Shown: one piece after another, positions 1-7,527 of the stretch
Position numbering within the stretch: position 1 is the first letter of the stretch
How the letters are laid out: each line of letters begins with the position of its first letter
Origin: CAYYMD01 sp964472875
GTDB lineage: Bacteria > Planctomycetota > Phycisphaerae > SM23-33
Assembly: GCA_964472875.1 (NCBI GenBank)
Contig: CAYYMD010000023.1
Coordinates: forward strand, 1-46,385
DNA: 46,385 nt
Direction: 5' to 3'
Translations under genes and position numbers: made by a program
The notes under the pieces: generated by a model
Told to the model about the DNA's origin: nothing
The model's database searches: none
The model's input: the letters and a program-made list of their open reading frames with translations, nothing else

Positions 1-4
1 ACCT

Positions 5-646
5 CTAAACTACCAATTGGGCCGCTATGCCCGAATTATCTTGGACAGCAGTGGTCTTTGATAATCCCATCACGTAAATATTCATCGGCAGGCCATGGTG
101 TTCCCTCGTCTGGACCAGCACGAAGCCGCAATTCTCGTAAAACCTGCACGCAGCAATATTATCGGCGCCAACGGCTACCTTTACACTTCGAATCCCCCTA
201 CGCATAAATTCTTCTTTCGCTGCGGCCATTAGCTGTTTTCCCACTCCCCTGCCGCGCGCCCGTTCGCTGACAGCAATACTTAATACTTCGGCCCTGGGTA
301 ATTCCTGACCAACTTCGGATGGATACCGAAGTGTCTGCATTATTCGTTTGATTACACCAAGACTTATCAGGTGTTTCAGCAAAGGAAATACCATAAACAA
401 TCCCCGCCGGATTAACGACTGTTTATATAAGGATGATATGTTGTCAGCACATGCGACGAAACCCAAAATATTATTGTTGTTTTCCCTCCAGACATAGCCA
501 AAACCGGCAGAACAGGACGGAATGGCGATATACAACTGCTTCAGGAAACCAGGCCCCAACTTTGAAAGAAATCCCGTCGATATGGCATCTTGATGTATTC
601 GGGCGATATTCGAAGCGTGTCGAGTTGACATTCGGTATATATACAT
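5..646 (-). CDS. GNAT-family N-acetyltransferase
   Basis: The 213-residue protein carries the acetyl-CoA binding motif A of GCN5-related acetyltransferases (RGRGVGKQL) after a beta strand reading EVLSIAVSE. The usual motif B follows (ADNIAACRFYENCGFV). It should transfer an acetyl group from acetyl-CoA to an amine; the acceptor cannot be told. The length is slightly above a single GNAT domain because of a longer middle segment. The reading frame is closed by a stop near the window edge, so the gene appears complete. No strong ribosome binding site (RBS) is seen upstream of the first ATG. It is cytoplasmic, and its neighbours give no hint of the substrate. Confidence 0.85.
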   Translation of the reverse strand: MYIYRMSTRHASNIARIHQDAISTGFLSKLGPGFLKQLYIAIPSCSAGFGYVWRENNNNILGFVACADNISSLYKQSLIRRGLFMVFPLLKHLISLGVIKRIMQTLRYPSEVGQELPRAEVLSIAVSERARGRGVGKQLMAAAKEEFMRRGIRSVKVAVGADNIAACRFYENCGFVLVQTREHHGLPMNIYVMGLSKTTAVQDNSGIAAQLVV

Positions 647-755
647 TTACTTCTGTCAAACATTTAGCAATTCAAACGCCAGTATTGTATATTCTCAAAA
701 AATGTAAATTCAAGGATGGTTAATTTAGGCGGCAATCACCGTTTATGATTTATGT

Positions 756-1613
756 TCAAGGCGCAATCATGCTGTCTACCTCGCTATTGGGTACGTCCAT
801 CTCGCCTTCCTGATCGGTATCGTCGTCGCCACTGGCGGCGGTATATACGTTGTCGTTATCTATCCCGACATCGGCACGTTCTGTCCAACTTACGTGTCCA
901 TCGGCATAAAGCACGTTCTGGCCTTCTCCGTCATGATTCGGAGAGTTTCCGGCTTCTATTTCGTCATCAGTCAAATCGTTTTTGCCCCAGCCAGTAATAG
1001 TCGGAGAATAACTATGCCAGGAGCCATCGCTTTTAACATACGGGCTCATGTCGGCTGCAATTGCCACGCCCGATTCCATTATAGTTGTCCATGCGCCGGG
1101 ACCCAATCCATCCGCAGATGCCCTACTGTTATACGGCAACTGATATCCGTAACTTAGATGTTTTCTACCACTGAAATCTGAGTATTTTTCACCATCAGAT
1201 TTAATAGGATCGTCTTCTGATTCATGGCCGGCGGATGGACAAATATAAATATCCAAATCAACATAATCCGCGTACCATAGAAGCCAGAGATTAACACTGT
1301 TGCTGCGATGGAGTCTACGCTCAGCATACGGCGAATAACTTCTTGATGGAAAGCCAACCCGTTTGTCGCAATGCCCTCCCTTGGGATCTACAAACGGCCC
1401 CCTTTGATTATTGCTCTGGGCATACATCGCCAAGGCGTTTCCTATCCCATCTAAACGTGTGGCGCAAGTGCTTCGTCTTGCCAGTTCCAGCGCCCTGACT
1501 GTGCTGGGTGCAAGTATAGACAGCAATATGGCTATTATCGCCACGACTGTAAGCAGCTCAACCAGTGTAAAACCTCTTTTTGCCTCATCTTTCAAACACA
1601 ATTTATTATCCAT
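756..1613 (-). CDS. Prepilin-type protein with H-x10-DG motif (DUF1559-like)
   Basis: The N-terminus has a short charged leader and the type IV prepilin cleavage site (GFTLVELL), followed by a hydrophobic helix typical of pseudopilins of type II secretion or type IV pili. Near the C-terminus is NHDGEGQNVLYADGHV, a one-residue-longer version of the H-x9-DG motif abundant in Planctomycetota and related phyla. It is 285 residues long. It lies 21 bases after the upstream prepilin gene in the same direction, with an SD-like GAGAAG before the ATG, so the two are probably cotranscribed. The role is likely in a cell-surface or secretion pseudopilus. Large Planctomycete paralogue families of this type have no assigned function. 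Confidence 0.85.
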   Translation of the reverse strand: MDNKLCLKDEAKRGFTLVELLTVVAIIAILLSILAPSTVRALELARRSTCATRLDGIGNALAMYAQSNNQRGPFVDPKGGHCDKRVGFPSRSYSPYAERRLHRSNSVNLWLLWYADYVDLDIYICPSAGHESEDDPIKSDGEKYSDFSGRKHLSYGYQLPYNSRASADGLGPGAWTTIMESGVAIAADMSPYVKSDGSWHSYSPTITGWGKNDLTDDEIEAGNSPNHDGEGQNVLYADGHVSWTERADVGIDNDNVYTAASGDDDTDQEGEMDVPNSEVDSMIAP

Positions 1614-1634
1614 GGGTAACTTCTCGTGTTTACT

Positions 1635-2330
1635 TTACTCTCGCAAAGACGTTCGCGTCAACATCGCCGCCATAACCGGACTGACCGTTGCCCCGTCCTC
1701 ATATATAGTACGAACGTTTTGCCATGTATCCCCCAACTCCCTATCCAGGTAAGCGATTCTATTGTTTTTATCTACCGATTCTATACGAGCATAAGCAGAC
1801 TCCCCCCTAGGCCGAAGAGGTATTATCACCGAACCAGCTTGAAGATAATTTTCTTTTCCTGAGGGCACAATTACCTTTTTACCGTTATCCTGGTATGCAC
1901 AGTTGCCAATGTATTTAATGGAAACATTTGTTGCATTGCGTGCTTTATAAGATATGGTTATTAATTCATAATCGTTCTTACCCGATTCTAAATATCGCCC
2001 GAACACGTAAAAGCCAATGCCTGGGTTACCATTGTATTGCAACTGATTTGAATCCTGGATGGAGTTTGATCTGTCACTAAAGTAATCTCGCCAATTCTGA
2101 CCTTCTGTATGTGTAATATATGTTTTTGCAACAGCAAGGCCATTTCTGCAAATAATCGTCCCCAGCGAGTTATTCATCGCCCGTTCTGTTTCGCTGATAC
2201 CTACAGGCAGTAGCGCCGCGGCCATGCTCAGGCCGATGCCCATAATGGCAACAGCAAGGAGCAATTCCGCCAGCGTGAAACCCCTCCTGCCCCGCTTGCA
2301 TCTTTTGGCATGTTCATTTCTGCTCAACAT
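1635..2330 (-). CDS. Prepilin-type N-terminal cleavage/methylation protein
   Basis: The protein has a basic leader and a prepilin peptidase site (RRGFTLAELL) followed by a single hydrophobic helix, as in pseudopilins and minor pilins. I chose the ATG at 2330 rather than the in-frame ATG at 2369 because GGAG lies 8 bases before it, giving 231 residues. The remainder is a polar beta-rich domain with no motif I recognise. It is the first gene of a two-gene minus-strand unit with the DUF1559-like prepilin, downstream of a good -35/-10 pair at 2381-2409. Confidence 0.8.
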   Translation of the reverse strand: MLSRNEHAKRCKRGRRGFTLAELLLAVAIMGIGLSMAAALLPVGISETERAMNNSLGTIICRNGLAVAKTYITHTEGQNWRDYFSDRSNSIQDSNQLQYNGNPGIGFYVFGRYLESGKNDYELITISYKARNATNVSIKYIGNCAYQDNGKKVIVPSGKENYLQAGSVIIPLRPRGESAYARIESVDKNNRIAYLDRELGDTWQNVRTIYEDGATVSPVMAAMLTRTSLRE

Positions 2331-2380
2331 ATCACTCACTCCAATTATTATACGGCTTAACATCCGCATCTTCTATATAT

Positions 2381-2409
2381 ATTTTAGCCCATATAAACCA
2401 TATTGACAA
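2381..2409 (-). promoter_or_regulatory. Sigma70-type promoter for the prepilin pair
   Basis: On the minus strand TTGTCA (2409-2404) and TAAAAT (2386-2381) are separated by exactly 17 bases. The -10 lies about 50 bases upstream of the preferred prepilin start. This promoter uses ordinary bacterial elements. Confidence 0.6.
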
Positions 2410-2561
2410 CTGTTTTTAGTGTACTGTTCGGCCTGCGCATTTTAGACACCAGTGCCAGGACAACTGCCTATTTGACAGTCTGGCAATTTCGCCCCCTCAA
2501 ATAGATAATACATAAGTCTTTGTTAGAACGTAATTTGTATAGCGGCCGCGCCAATATAATC

Positions 2562-2577
2562 TGGCACAGCGATTGCA
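2562..2577 (+). promoter_or_regulatory. Sigma54 (RpoN) -24/-12 promoter for the small heat-shock gene
   Basis: TGGCAC at 2562-2567 and TTGCA at 2573-2577 match the RpoN consensus. The diagnostic GG and GC dinucleotides are exactly 10 bases apart. Transcription would start near 2588, leaving an 80-90 base leader before the sHSP start at 2672. RpoN promoters need an AAA+ enhancer-binding activator. No activator gene or clear upstream dyad is seen in the window. Confidence 0.65.
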
Positions 2578-2671
2578 TATAATTCTGTTGAGTAGGACGA
2601 CGGTTAACGTCGTGTGGATGTTCGTTGGAAACCTAATACGCATAGATGAAAAGCATGGAAGGAGGTCTACC

Positions 2672-3118
2672 ATGGATCTGGCACCGTTTAGAGGCAGAAC
2701 GAACAGGAACCTCACAAGGTTCCAGGACGCCGTGAACGAGCTGTTCGGCCGGTTCTTCGAGGACATGCCCTCCCTGGCGACGGAGTACGCCTGGGCGCCT
2801 CTGCTGGACGTGGCCGAGCGGGAAGATGCCGTTGTGGTCAAGGCCGAAGTGCCGGGAGTCAAACCCGACGATATCGACATCTCGGTCCACGGCAACACGC
2901 TTACCATCAGCGGCCACAAAAAAGAAGAAACCGACAAGAGCGAAGGCGATTACTATCACGTCGAGCGCCGCCGGGGTGAGTTCCGCAGGAGTGTTACGCT
3001 CGCCACTGATGTCGACGCCGACAAGATAGACGCCACGTGCAAGGACGGCGTTCTGACAATCACACTGCCCAAGGCCGAACAGGCAAAGCCGAAAAAAATC
3101 AAGGTCAAGCAGCAGTAA
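2672..3118 (+). CDS. Small heat-shock protein, Hsp20/alpha-crystallin family
   Basis: The 148-residue ATP-independent holdase has a central alpha-crystallin domain running from PLLDVAEREDAVVVKAEVPG to KDGVLTITLPKAE. The family motif GVLTITLPK and the C-terminal I-K-V tail (KKIKVKQQ) are both visible. I chose ATG 2672 over the longer frame from 2573 because AAGGAGG lies 6 bases before it and the preceding codons are not sHSP-like. The extra upstream frame overlaps the sigma54 promoter. It is monocistronic: a strong terminator follows 26 bases after the stop. It binds unfolding proteins in the cytoplasm under stress. Confidence 0.93.
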   Translation: MDLAPFRGRTNRNLTRFQDAVNELFGRFFEDMPSLATEYAWAPLLDVAEREDAVVVKAEVPGVKPDDIDISVHGNTLTISGHKKEETDKSEGDYYHVERRRGEFRRSVTLATDVDADKIDATCKDGVLTITLPKAEQAKPKKIKVKQQ

Positions 3119-3143
3119 GCAAAGATTCGCCTGCAACGATAAC

Positions 3144-3185
3144 GCCCGCATCCCGTATTCCATTGGGGTGCGGGCTATTTTTCAT
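3144..3185 (+). terminator. Rho-independent terminator after hsp20
   Basis: An 11-bp stem (GCCCGCATCCC with GGGGTGCGGGC, one T-G wobble) closes a 10-base loop and is followed by TATTTTT. Confidence 0.85.
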
Positions 3186-3320
3186 GCTGCCCCCTACTAT
3201 CCTGCTGAATGATCTCTTCAATTATCGCTTTGCTTCGACAACGAGATATTGTCAGAAGTTGTGGATGACGGGCGCAAAAACGCGGCGTAGCCAAGTTCGC
3301 TTATGTCGGCCGATAATATT

Positions 3321-4427
3321 TCAGCCAAATCGCACGTTCCATACAGACTCGAACATTCCAGGATGGAACAATATCCGGATGCGATTGGTGTAAGTCCGCT
3401 TGACTTTGGTGGAGACCAGCAGGACAAGGCCGATGCTTTGCAGATAAGACAGATTGCTGTAGAAGTAGACATACGAGAATGGCTCTGTATGCATCTGCCT
3501 GCTGATCTTGCGATATCTGCTGTAAACTGCCTTAACCAGGGGTGATTCTTCCTGAGAAGCAATAGCAGATTTTAATATCAGCAGGTTCCTGTCATTGAGA
3601 TCAGATAAAACATCCTGGACAATATCCCGTCTTGCGCGATTAAAAAGTATCTTTGTTTCTGCCTGTGGCTCAAGGGCCAGGTAATAGAGTGTCTTGATGG
3701 CAACCCTGACATCCGAATTCGTGTTCCTCACTGTAAAGGCAGCTATTTCAGGGATTCTGTTGTAAGGCGGCTTGGCAATACCTGTTCTTGCCCGATTATT
3801 CAGGATTTTTTGGATCTCCTTGGCATTATAATTGCCAAAGTGAATCATCTCCGGCTGCAGAGTAGAACGGATGCTCGGGTCTATGCTTCCAAGAAATCTT
3901 GGATTATTGCTCAGCAGGACAGCCATGTGATTGCAGGATGAACGGCTGATTAGATAGAGAATGTCCTTGTTGCGGTCCTTGTCTGACAAAAGGTCTACCT
4001 CATCGAGTATAAAAACAGTCTTGCCAGGGCAGGTATCCAGAAATCTCTGCCATAATTCATTCAGACTTGTCCCGCGTGGCCTGACCTGCAACAGGTGAGC
4101 AAGTATCTTGAAGCTGGTGTTATAATGCCGGCAGTTGGCATAAATAAATCTCACATCATGCTTGTTTTTGAGCAGATTGCTGATATGTCGCACCAAAAGC
4201 GTCTTGCCGGAACCTCTGCTGCCGAAGATACACAGGTGATTGGCAATACCTGTAGTGGCGTATCTGAGCATAGCGTCTATCACAGGCCTCAGTTCCTGGC
4301 GCATTAACGGCTCTGGAGGCATATAGTTGAAATCAAAGACCTTAAAATCCTTGATCTGCCTGCTGGCCTTGGCCAGATGTCTTTGTTTTTCATGAATATA
4401 TTCCTTGATATGCACTTTCGCGTTCAC
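3321..4427 (-). CDS. Orc1/Cdc6-type AAA+ ATPase (archaeal-like replication initiator family)
   Basis: The 368-residue protein follows the Orc1/Cdc6 order. It has an N-terminal segment (FNYMPPEPLMRQEL) like the family's Y-x-P...RE entry, Walker A GSRGSGKT near residue 70, and Walker B FILDEVDLL. Sensor 1 is LLSNNPRF, then a DPSIRSTL stretch, and the sensor-2 region is SDVRVAIKTL where the family has GDaRkA. The C-terminal ~120 residues could be the winged helix. Such proteins load or initiate replication in archaea and eukaryotes and are unusual in bacteria. The track start is GTG; a second GTG at 4415 lies 8 bases after GGGGGTGA and may be the true start. It follows the 108-aa gene by 17 bases, under that gene's TATA-like promoter. 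A plasmid or virus replication factor is my preferred role. Confidence 0.85.
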   Translation of the reverse strand: MNAKVHIKEYIHEKQRHLAKASRQIKDFKVFDFNYMPPEPLMRQELRPVIDAMLRYATTGIANHLCIFGSRGSGKTLLVRHISNLLKNKHDVRFIYANCRHYNTSFKILAHLLQVRPRGTSLNELWQRFLDTCPGKTVFILDEVDLLSDKDRNKDILYLISRSSCNHMAVLLSNNPRFLGSIDPSIRSTLQPEMIHFGNYNAKEIQKILNNRARTGIAKPPYNRIPEIAAFTVRNTNSDVRVAIKTLYYLALEPQAETKILFNRARRDIVQDVLSDLNDRNLLILKSAIASQEESPLVKAVYSRYRKISRQMHTEPFSYVYFYSNLSYLQSIGLVLLVSTKVKRTYTNRIRILFHPGMFESVWNVRFG

Positions 4428-4444
4428 CCCCTTGTACGTGTAAA

Positions 4445-4771
4445 CTAATAAGACCTTTTAAGTTTTTCGCATATATCTATGGCTCGCAGAGAGTCTTCAA
4501 GCTGATTCAAGCGGTTAATCCATCTGCGGCGTTTTGCCTCTGGAATGCCCAGGCTGGGATTGTTCAGGGCATCTGATATATCCAGGGCTATAGAAATAAA
4601 TGCTGAATACTCTATTTTCAGATCCTCCTCGATATGGTTGTCTAAGCGAAAAGATGGTGGCTGGTGTGGCTTCCGCTCCTGGCGCTGGAGCTTTGCCCAT
4701 TCCTGGAGTTCCTCTATCTTCCTGAGTATGGCTGATAACTGGCGTAGTGCCACAGGTATGTTGGATTTCAT
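4445..4771 (-). CDS. Unknown 108-aa helical protein upstream of orc1/cdc6
   Basis: This small, charged, predicted all-helical protein contains LSAILRKIEELQEWAKLQRQ near its N-terminus and LDISDALNNPSLG in the middle. I do not recognise a family. It ends 17 bases before the Orc1/Cdc6 gene and is probably cotranscribed with it. No SD site precedes the ATG. Instead TTTATAAG preceded by GGTAAAG lies 21 bases upstream, the spacing of an archaeal leaderless promoter. The position suggests a replication accessory or regulator, but that is inference. Confidence 0.6.
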   Translation of the reverse strand: MKSNIPVALRQLSAILRKIEELQEWAKLQRQERKPHQPPSFRLDNHIEEDLKIEYSAFISIALDISDALNNPSLGIPEAKRRRWINRLNQLEDSLRAIDICEKLKRSY

Positions 4772-4792
4772 AAGATATCTACGAATCTGTCA

Positions 4793-4807
4793 CTTATAAA
4801 CTTTACC
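4793..4807 (-). promoter_or_regulatory. Archaeal-like TATA element before the 108-aa/orc1 unit
   Basis: The minus strand reads GGTAAAG-TTTATAAG, with the box at 4800-4793. Exactly 21 bases separate the box from the ATG at 4771, so a start site 22-25 bases downstream of the box would fall on the start codon. Confidence 0.5.
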
Positions 4808-4834
4808 CTTCGCATTTACTGCATCGTCATTTTG

Positions 4835-5062
4835 CTACATGCAGTCGTTGTCATTGAAATAATCTGCATAGCCATAATCACCATTATTCCACTGATGATA
4901 ATTCTCTTCAGATGCAGAAACATGTTCTTTCAGCAAATCCAGGATATCATCTACATGGTCATCTATAGACCTGACTGTTTTTGCCAGTTCACCCAGGCGG
5001 GTATACTCCTTAGGATCTTCAAAATCTTTCTGATTTTCAGTGTATTTATCTTCTGCTGTCAT
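4835..5062 (-). CDS. Unknown acidic 75-aa protein with leaderless-type start
   Basis: From the ATG at 5062 the protein is 75 residues, strongly acidic, with a helical middle (LGELAKTVRSIDDHVDDILDLLKEH) and a Tyr/Asn/Asp-rich tail. No family is recognised. I prefer this start over the ATG at 5080 because the earlier ATG is only 6 bases from the TATA-like box. The ATG at 5062 is 24 bases from it, matching a leaderless archaeal transcript. No SD site is present. It lies upstream of the 108-aa and Orc1/Cdc6 genes but has its own promoter-like element. Confidence 0.5.
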   Translation of the reverse strand: MTAEDKYTENQKDFEDPKEYTRLGELAKTVRSIDDHVDDILDLLKEHVSASEENYHQWNNGDYGYADYFNDNDCM

Positions 5063-5086
5063 TCTGGAAAGACAACACATCCCATC

Positions 5087-5102
5087 TATTTAAATCTTTC
5101 GG
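5087..5102 (-). promoter_or_regulatory. CCGAAA-NN-TTTAAATA element (BRE/TATA-like)
   Basis: The minus strand reads CCGAAAGATTTAAATA, the same 16 bases as the element at 25818-25833. The box ends 24 bases before the ATG at 5062. No -35 hexamer is visible at bacterial spacing. Confidence 0.6.
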
Positions 5103-5210
5103 TTTGCCTGACGTGATAACTCATGCGGGTTCGGTTACGTGAATCTGACAGAGATTTGCATCTTGAATTACTGGACTAAAGCGAACTGATACGATAAGCG
5201 AAAGCGAAAA

Positions 5211-6317
5211 TCACTCTCTATCGCGCATAGCCCCGGAATCAGACTCATCGACTTTGTCGAGCGTCTCCGCAGCGCCTTCATCTCCCCTATCCCTATTTTC
5301 GGCGGGCCTGGTGGCCGGTTCCAGCTGGCCGCTGACCTGGCCGCTGGCGACCATACCGTCCCAGAATATACTGATGGCTTCAAGAAGTTCAGGGCTCTTG
5401 GTAACAGAACGGGCCTGTTTGAGCAACTCGGCCGCGTCCTTATGCCTTTCGTTGAACCACCGAAAATACGCCAGCAGCAGAAGCGCCTCCCCGTCTTGGG
5501 GATTGTCTCTAACATAATTTTCCAGACGGAATATATGGTCAATATATGTGGTTGGATTTCCGTAAAATTCCCGCGGCTGGAGATTAACCAGTGGCAGTTC
5601 CGGAAAATACTCCAGGGCTTTTCGCAGATAGTAACTCGCCCTCGCGTATGAGCCCCTGGAAACAGCGAAACTCGAATGTGCCAGTGATAGCAAGCTTTCC
5701 GGATCACGGCCAGCTATGTTGTTGGCCATCTTGAAATAACGGGAAGCGCTGTGATATTTTTCTTCCCTGAAGTGATCGTCGCCAAGTTTCATGTACTTGC
5801 GATACATGCCGGGGCGTTCGGGCACAAATGAAGTTATGGGCTCGGATTTGCCCTGTTCGAGATGTTCTGCACCTGCGCCTACATCGGAGGCATATGCCCG
5901 CGCGATACCCAATGCAGAGGCGTTCTCTACAGACAGTGCTCTTTGCAGACCACCACCTGCCTGCTTAATAATATTTGTCTGTGAGGATGAAAGGCGCATG
6001 CCTTTGGACATAGGCGCAAGATTAGTTCCGAGGGCCGAATTACCGCCCGAGCCACCGCCGGAACGTATCGAATAATTCGGTGCCGAGCCGATCTTGCTGC
6101 GCAATACGTTGCCGCCGGGCCCCGGCGATGGACCACTCAATCCGCCAAGGCCATACGAATATGCGTTGAACTGAGAAGTTACACTTGATCGACCAATCTG
6201 GCGTAGGGTACCAGGCGTTTTTATCCTGACACGACCTCGCGCATCAGATAATGCTTCACCTACCAAACATAATCCAAGAACCATTGTCCCTATTAAAATG
6301 TGGCGATTACTATTCAT
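5211..6317 (-). CDS. Exported tetratricopeptide-repeat protein
   Basis: The 368-residue protein starts with a hydrophobic signal sequence (HILIGTMVLGLCLVGEALS). A low-complexity Gly/Ser/Pro region covers roughly residues 50-110. The TPR-like segment follows: DDHFREEKYHSASRYFKMAN, a second unit around SYARASYYLRKALEYFP, and a third around EALLLLAYFRWFNERHKDAA. The C-terminal tail is acidic and polar. Such proteins are common surface or periplasmic scaffolds in Planctomycetota. TATAAT lies 12 bases before the ATG but the -35 is poor and no SD is visible. No enzymatic motif is present. It faces the preceding island genes in the same direction without close spacing. Confidence 0.75.
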   Translation of the reverse strand: MNSNRHILIGTMVLGLCLVGEALSDARGRVRIKTPGTLRQIGRSSVTSQFNAYSYGLGGLSGPSPGPGGNVLRSKIGSAPNYSIRSGGGSGGNSALGTNLAPMSKGMRLSSSQTNIIKQAGGGLQRALSVENASALGIARAYASDVGAGAEHLEQGKSEPITSFVPERPGMYRKYMKLGDDHFREEKYHSASRYFKMANNIAGRDPESLLSLAHSSFAVSRGSYARASYYLRKALEYFPELPLVNLQPREFYGNPTTYIDHIFRLENYVRDNPQDGEALLLLAYFRWFNERHKDAAELLKQARSVTKSPELLEAISIFWDGMVASGQVSGQLEPATRPAENRDRGDEGAAETLDKVDESDSGAMRDRE

Positions 6318-6468
6318 TTCTATATTATTATAACACTTTCTAATCCAGTTTTTCTACCTATTTTTACGAAATAACTCAATGGTGGAAATTCAGACTGCCC
6401 CATTGAAACTTCACGAGATGAAAAACATTGACCTCAATCTCTTTTTCCTCCGTGCTTCAAAAAAACGC

Positions 6469-6765
6469 TCAAAATATTAAGGCCAAGACCGCAATAAGCA
6501 TGTGCCTTACTGTTATGCCGCAGGTTACTACGACCGCCCACGGGACCCACCGCTTGATCGGCCGTGTGGAATGTCGCTCAAGACATCCTTGCACTACCAT
6601 CATCGGCGGGTCCGTGAGCGGTCTCAGGCGGTCATGCAACTTCCCGGCGCGGCTGTTCGACAAACCGCTTAGAACCACGCGGGCCAGCAGCAGCATCAGA
6701 TACATATCCACCGCCCAAACGGCCACCACCAGCGGAACGGCCAGGATATTGGTGGTGTAAACCAC
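6469..6765 (-). CDS. YggT-like small membrane protein, last gene of the Hsp70 operon
   Basis: This 98-residue protein has two hydrophobic segments (residues ~8-34 and ~75-98) around a loop reading LRPLTDPPMMVVQGCLE. That loop resembles the YggT motif in which a short amphipathic segment follows an R-x-x-x-S-containing first helix (LLLARVVLSGL). The start is GTG, with AGGAAG 8 bases upstream inside the end of the vWA gene, and the two genes are two bases apart. Its conserved placement at the end of a tight operon suggests a membrane anchor or sensor for the system. The family call is moderate. Confidence 0.6.
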   Translation of the reverse strand: MVYTTNILAVPLVVAVWAVDMYLMLLLARVVLSGLSNSRAGKLHDRLRPLTDPPMMVVQGCLERHSTRPIKRWVPWAVVVTCGITVRHMLIAVLALIF

Positions 6766-6767
6766 GG

Positions 6768-7493
6768 CTATATCTTCCTGATCGCACCGGCCAGGTGATG
6801 GAAGTGCTTGATCAGCTGCTCCTTCTGGCCGATCCAGCGGTAACGCTTCTTGCCGTTGGGATAGGTCGAGGCGATCTCCCGAAGAATCGGCTCATCGACG
6901 TCTTCGGGGCTTCCGCCGATACCGACGCATTCGATTACGGCGTACTCCTTCAGCTTCTTCGCCACATTCCGGGGATTCCTCTCGGTGCTATGCCCGTCCG
7001 TCAGAAGGACAACCTGGCAGCTGCGGTCACTGCTGTTGAAGAGCCCCAGGGCGGTTTTTAGGCCAGCGTACATGTTCGTCGAACCGCCCACGCCCGCCCG
7101 GTCGATTTCATCGCCAATGTCGTCACAATCCTGAGGCGTTTTCACCACACAGGCGACTTCTGCGTCGAAGGAATAAGAGACCACTGCAACCTCGGAGCCG
7201 GGATGTTCTCTCAGGAGACGCCTGGCGTAGGTCGCGGCCGCCTCCTTGGCTGCGTCGAGGCGTGTGGGCTTCCAGTCGTCCTCAAGCATGGAGCCCGATA
7301 CGTCGATAATCACCGCGCACTGGGCAGCGTCACAGTCCACCGGCGAATCATCACTTTGGGAAGGTGCAACATCTTCTAACAGAAACTCTTTCAAAGCGTC
7401 TAATACGGCCATAAAGTAACCGTCAAACCGCTCTGTGAAATCACCCTTTTGCAAACAGGCGATTTCACTCAAATTGTTCCGTATTATGTTCAT
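6768..7493 (-). CDS. von Willebrand factor A domain protein
   Basis: From the ATG at 7493 (AAGGAGT 6 bases before) the protein is 241 residues. It is essentially one vWA domain with a complete metal-ion-dependent adhesion site: DVSGSM, then a GSTNMYAGL loop Thr/Asn, then LLTDGH. The first ~55 residues are helical and polar. Cytoplasmic vWA proteins act as metal-dependent protein-binding scaffolds, commonly beside AAA+ or chaperone partners. It follows the Hsp70 gene in the same operon and precedes the YggT-like gene. The longer frame starting at 7601 overlaps the Hsp70 end and lacks vWA-like content, so it was not used. Confidence 0.9.
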   Translation of the reverse strand: MNIIRNNLSEIACLQKGDFTERFDGYFMAVLDALKEFLLEDVAPSQSDDSPVDCDAAQCAVIIDVSGSMLEDDWKPTRLDAAKEAAATYARRLLREHPGSEVAVVSYSFDAEVACVVKTPQDCDDIGDEIDRAGVGGSTNMYAGLKTALGLFNSSDRSCQVVLLTDGHSTERNPRNVAKKLKEYAVIECVGIGGSPEDVDEPILREIASTYPNGKKRYRWIGQKEQLIKHFHHLAGAIRKI

Positions 7494-7527
7494 TTTCTTA
7501 CTCCTTATATTGAAAGTTATCCGTAAA

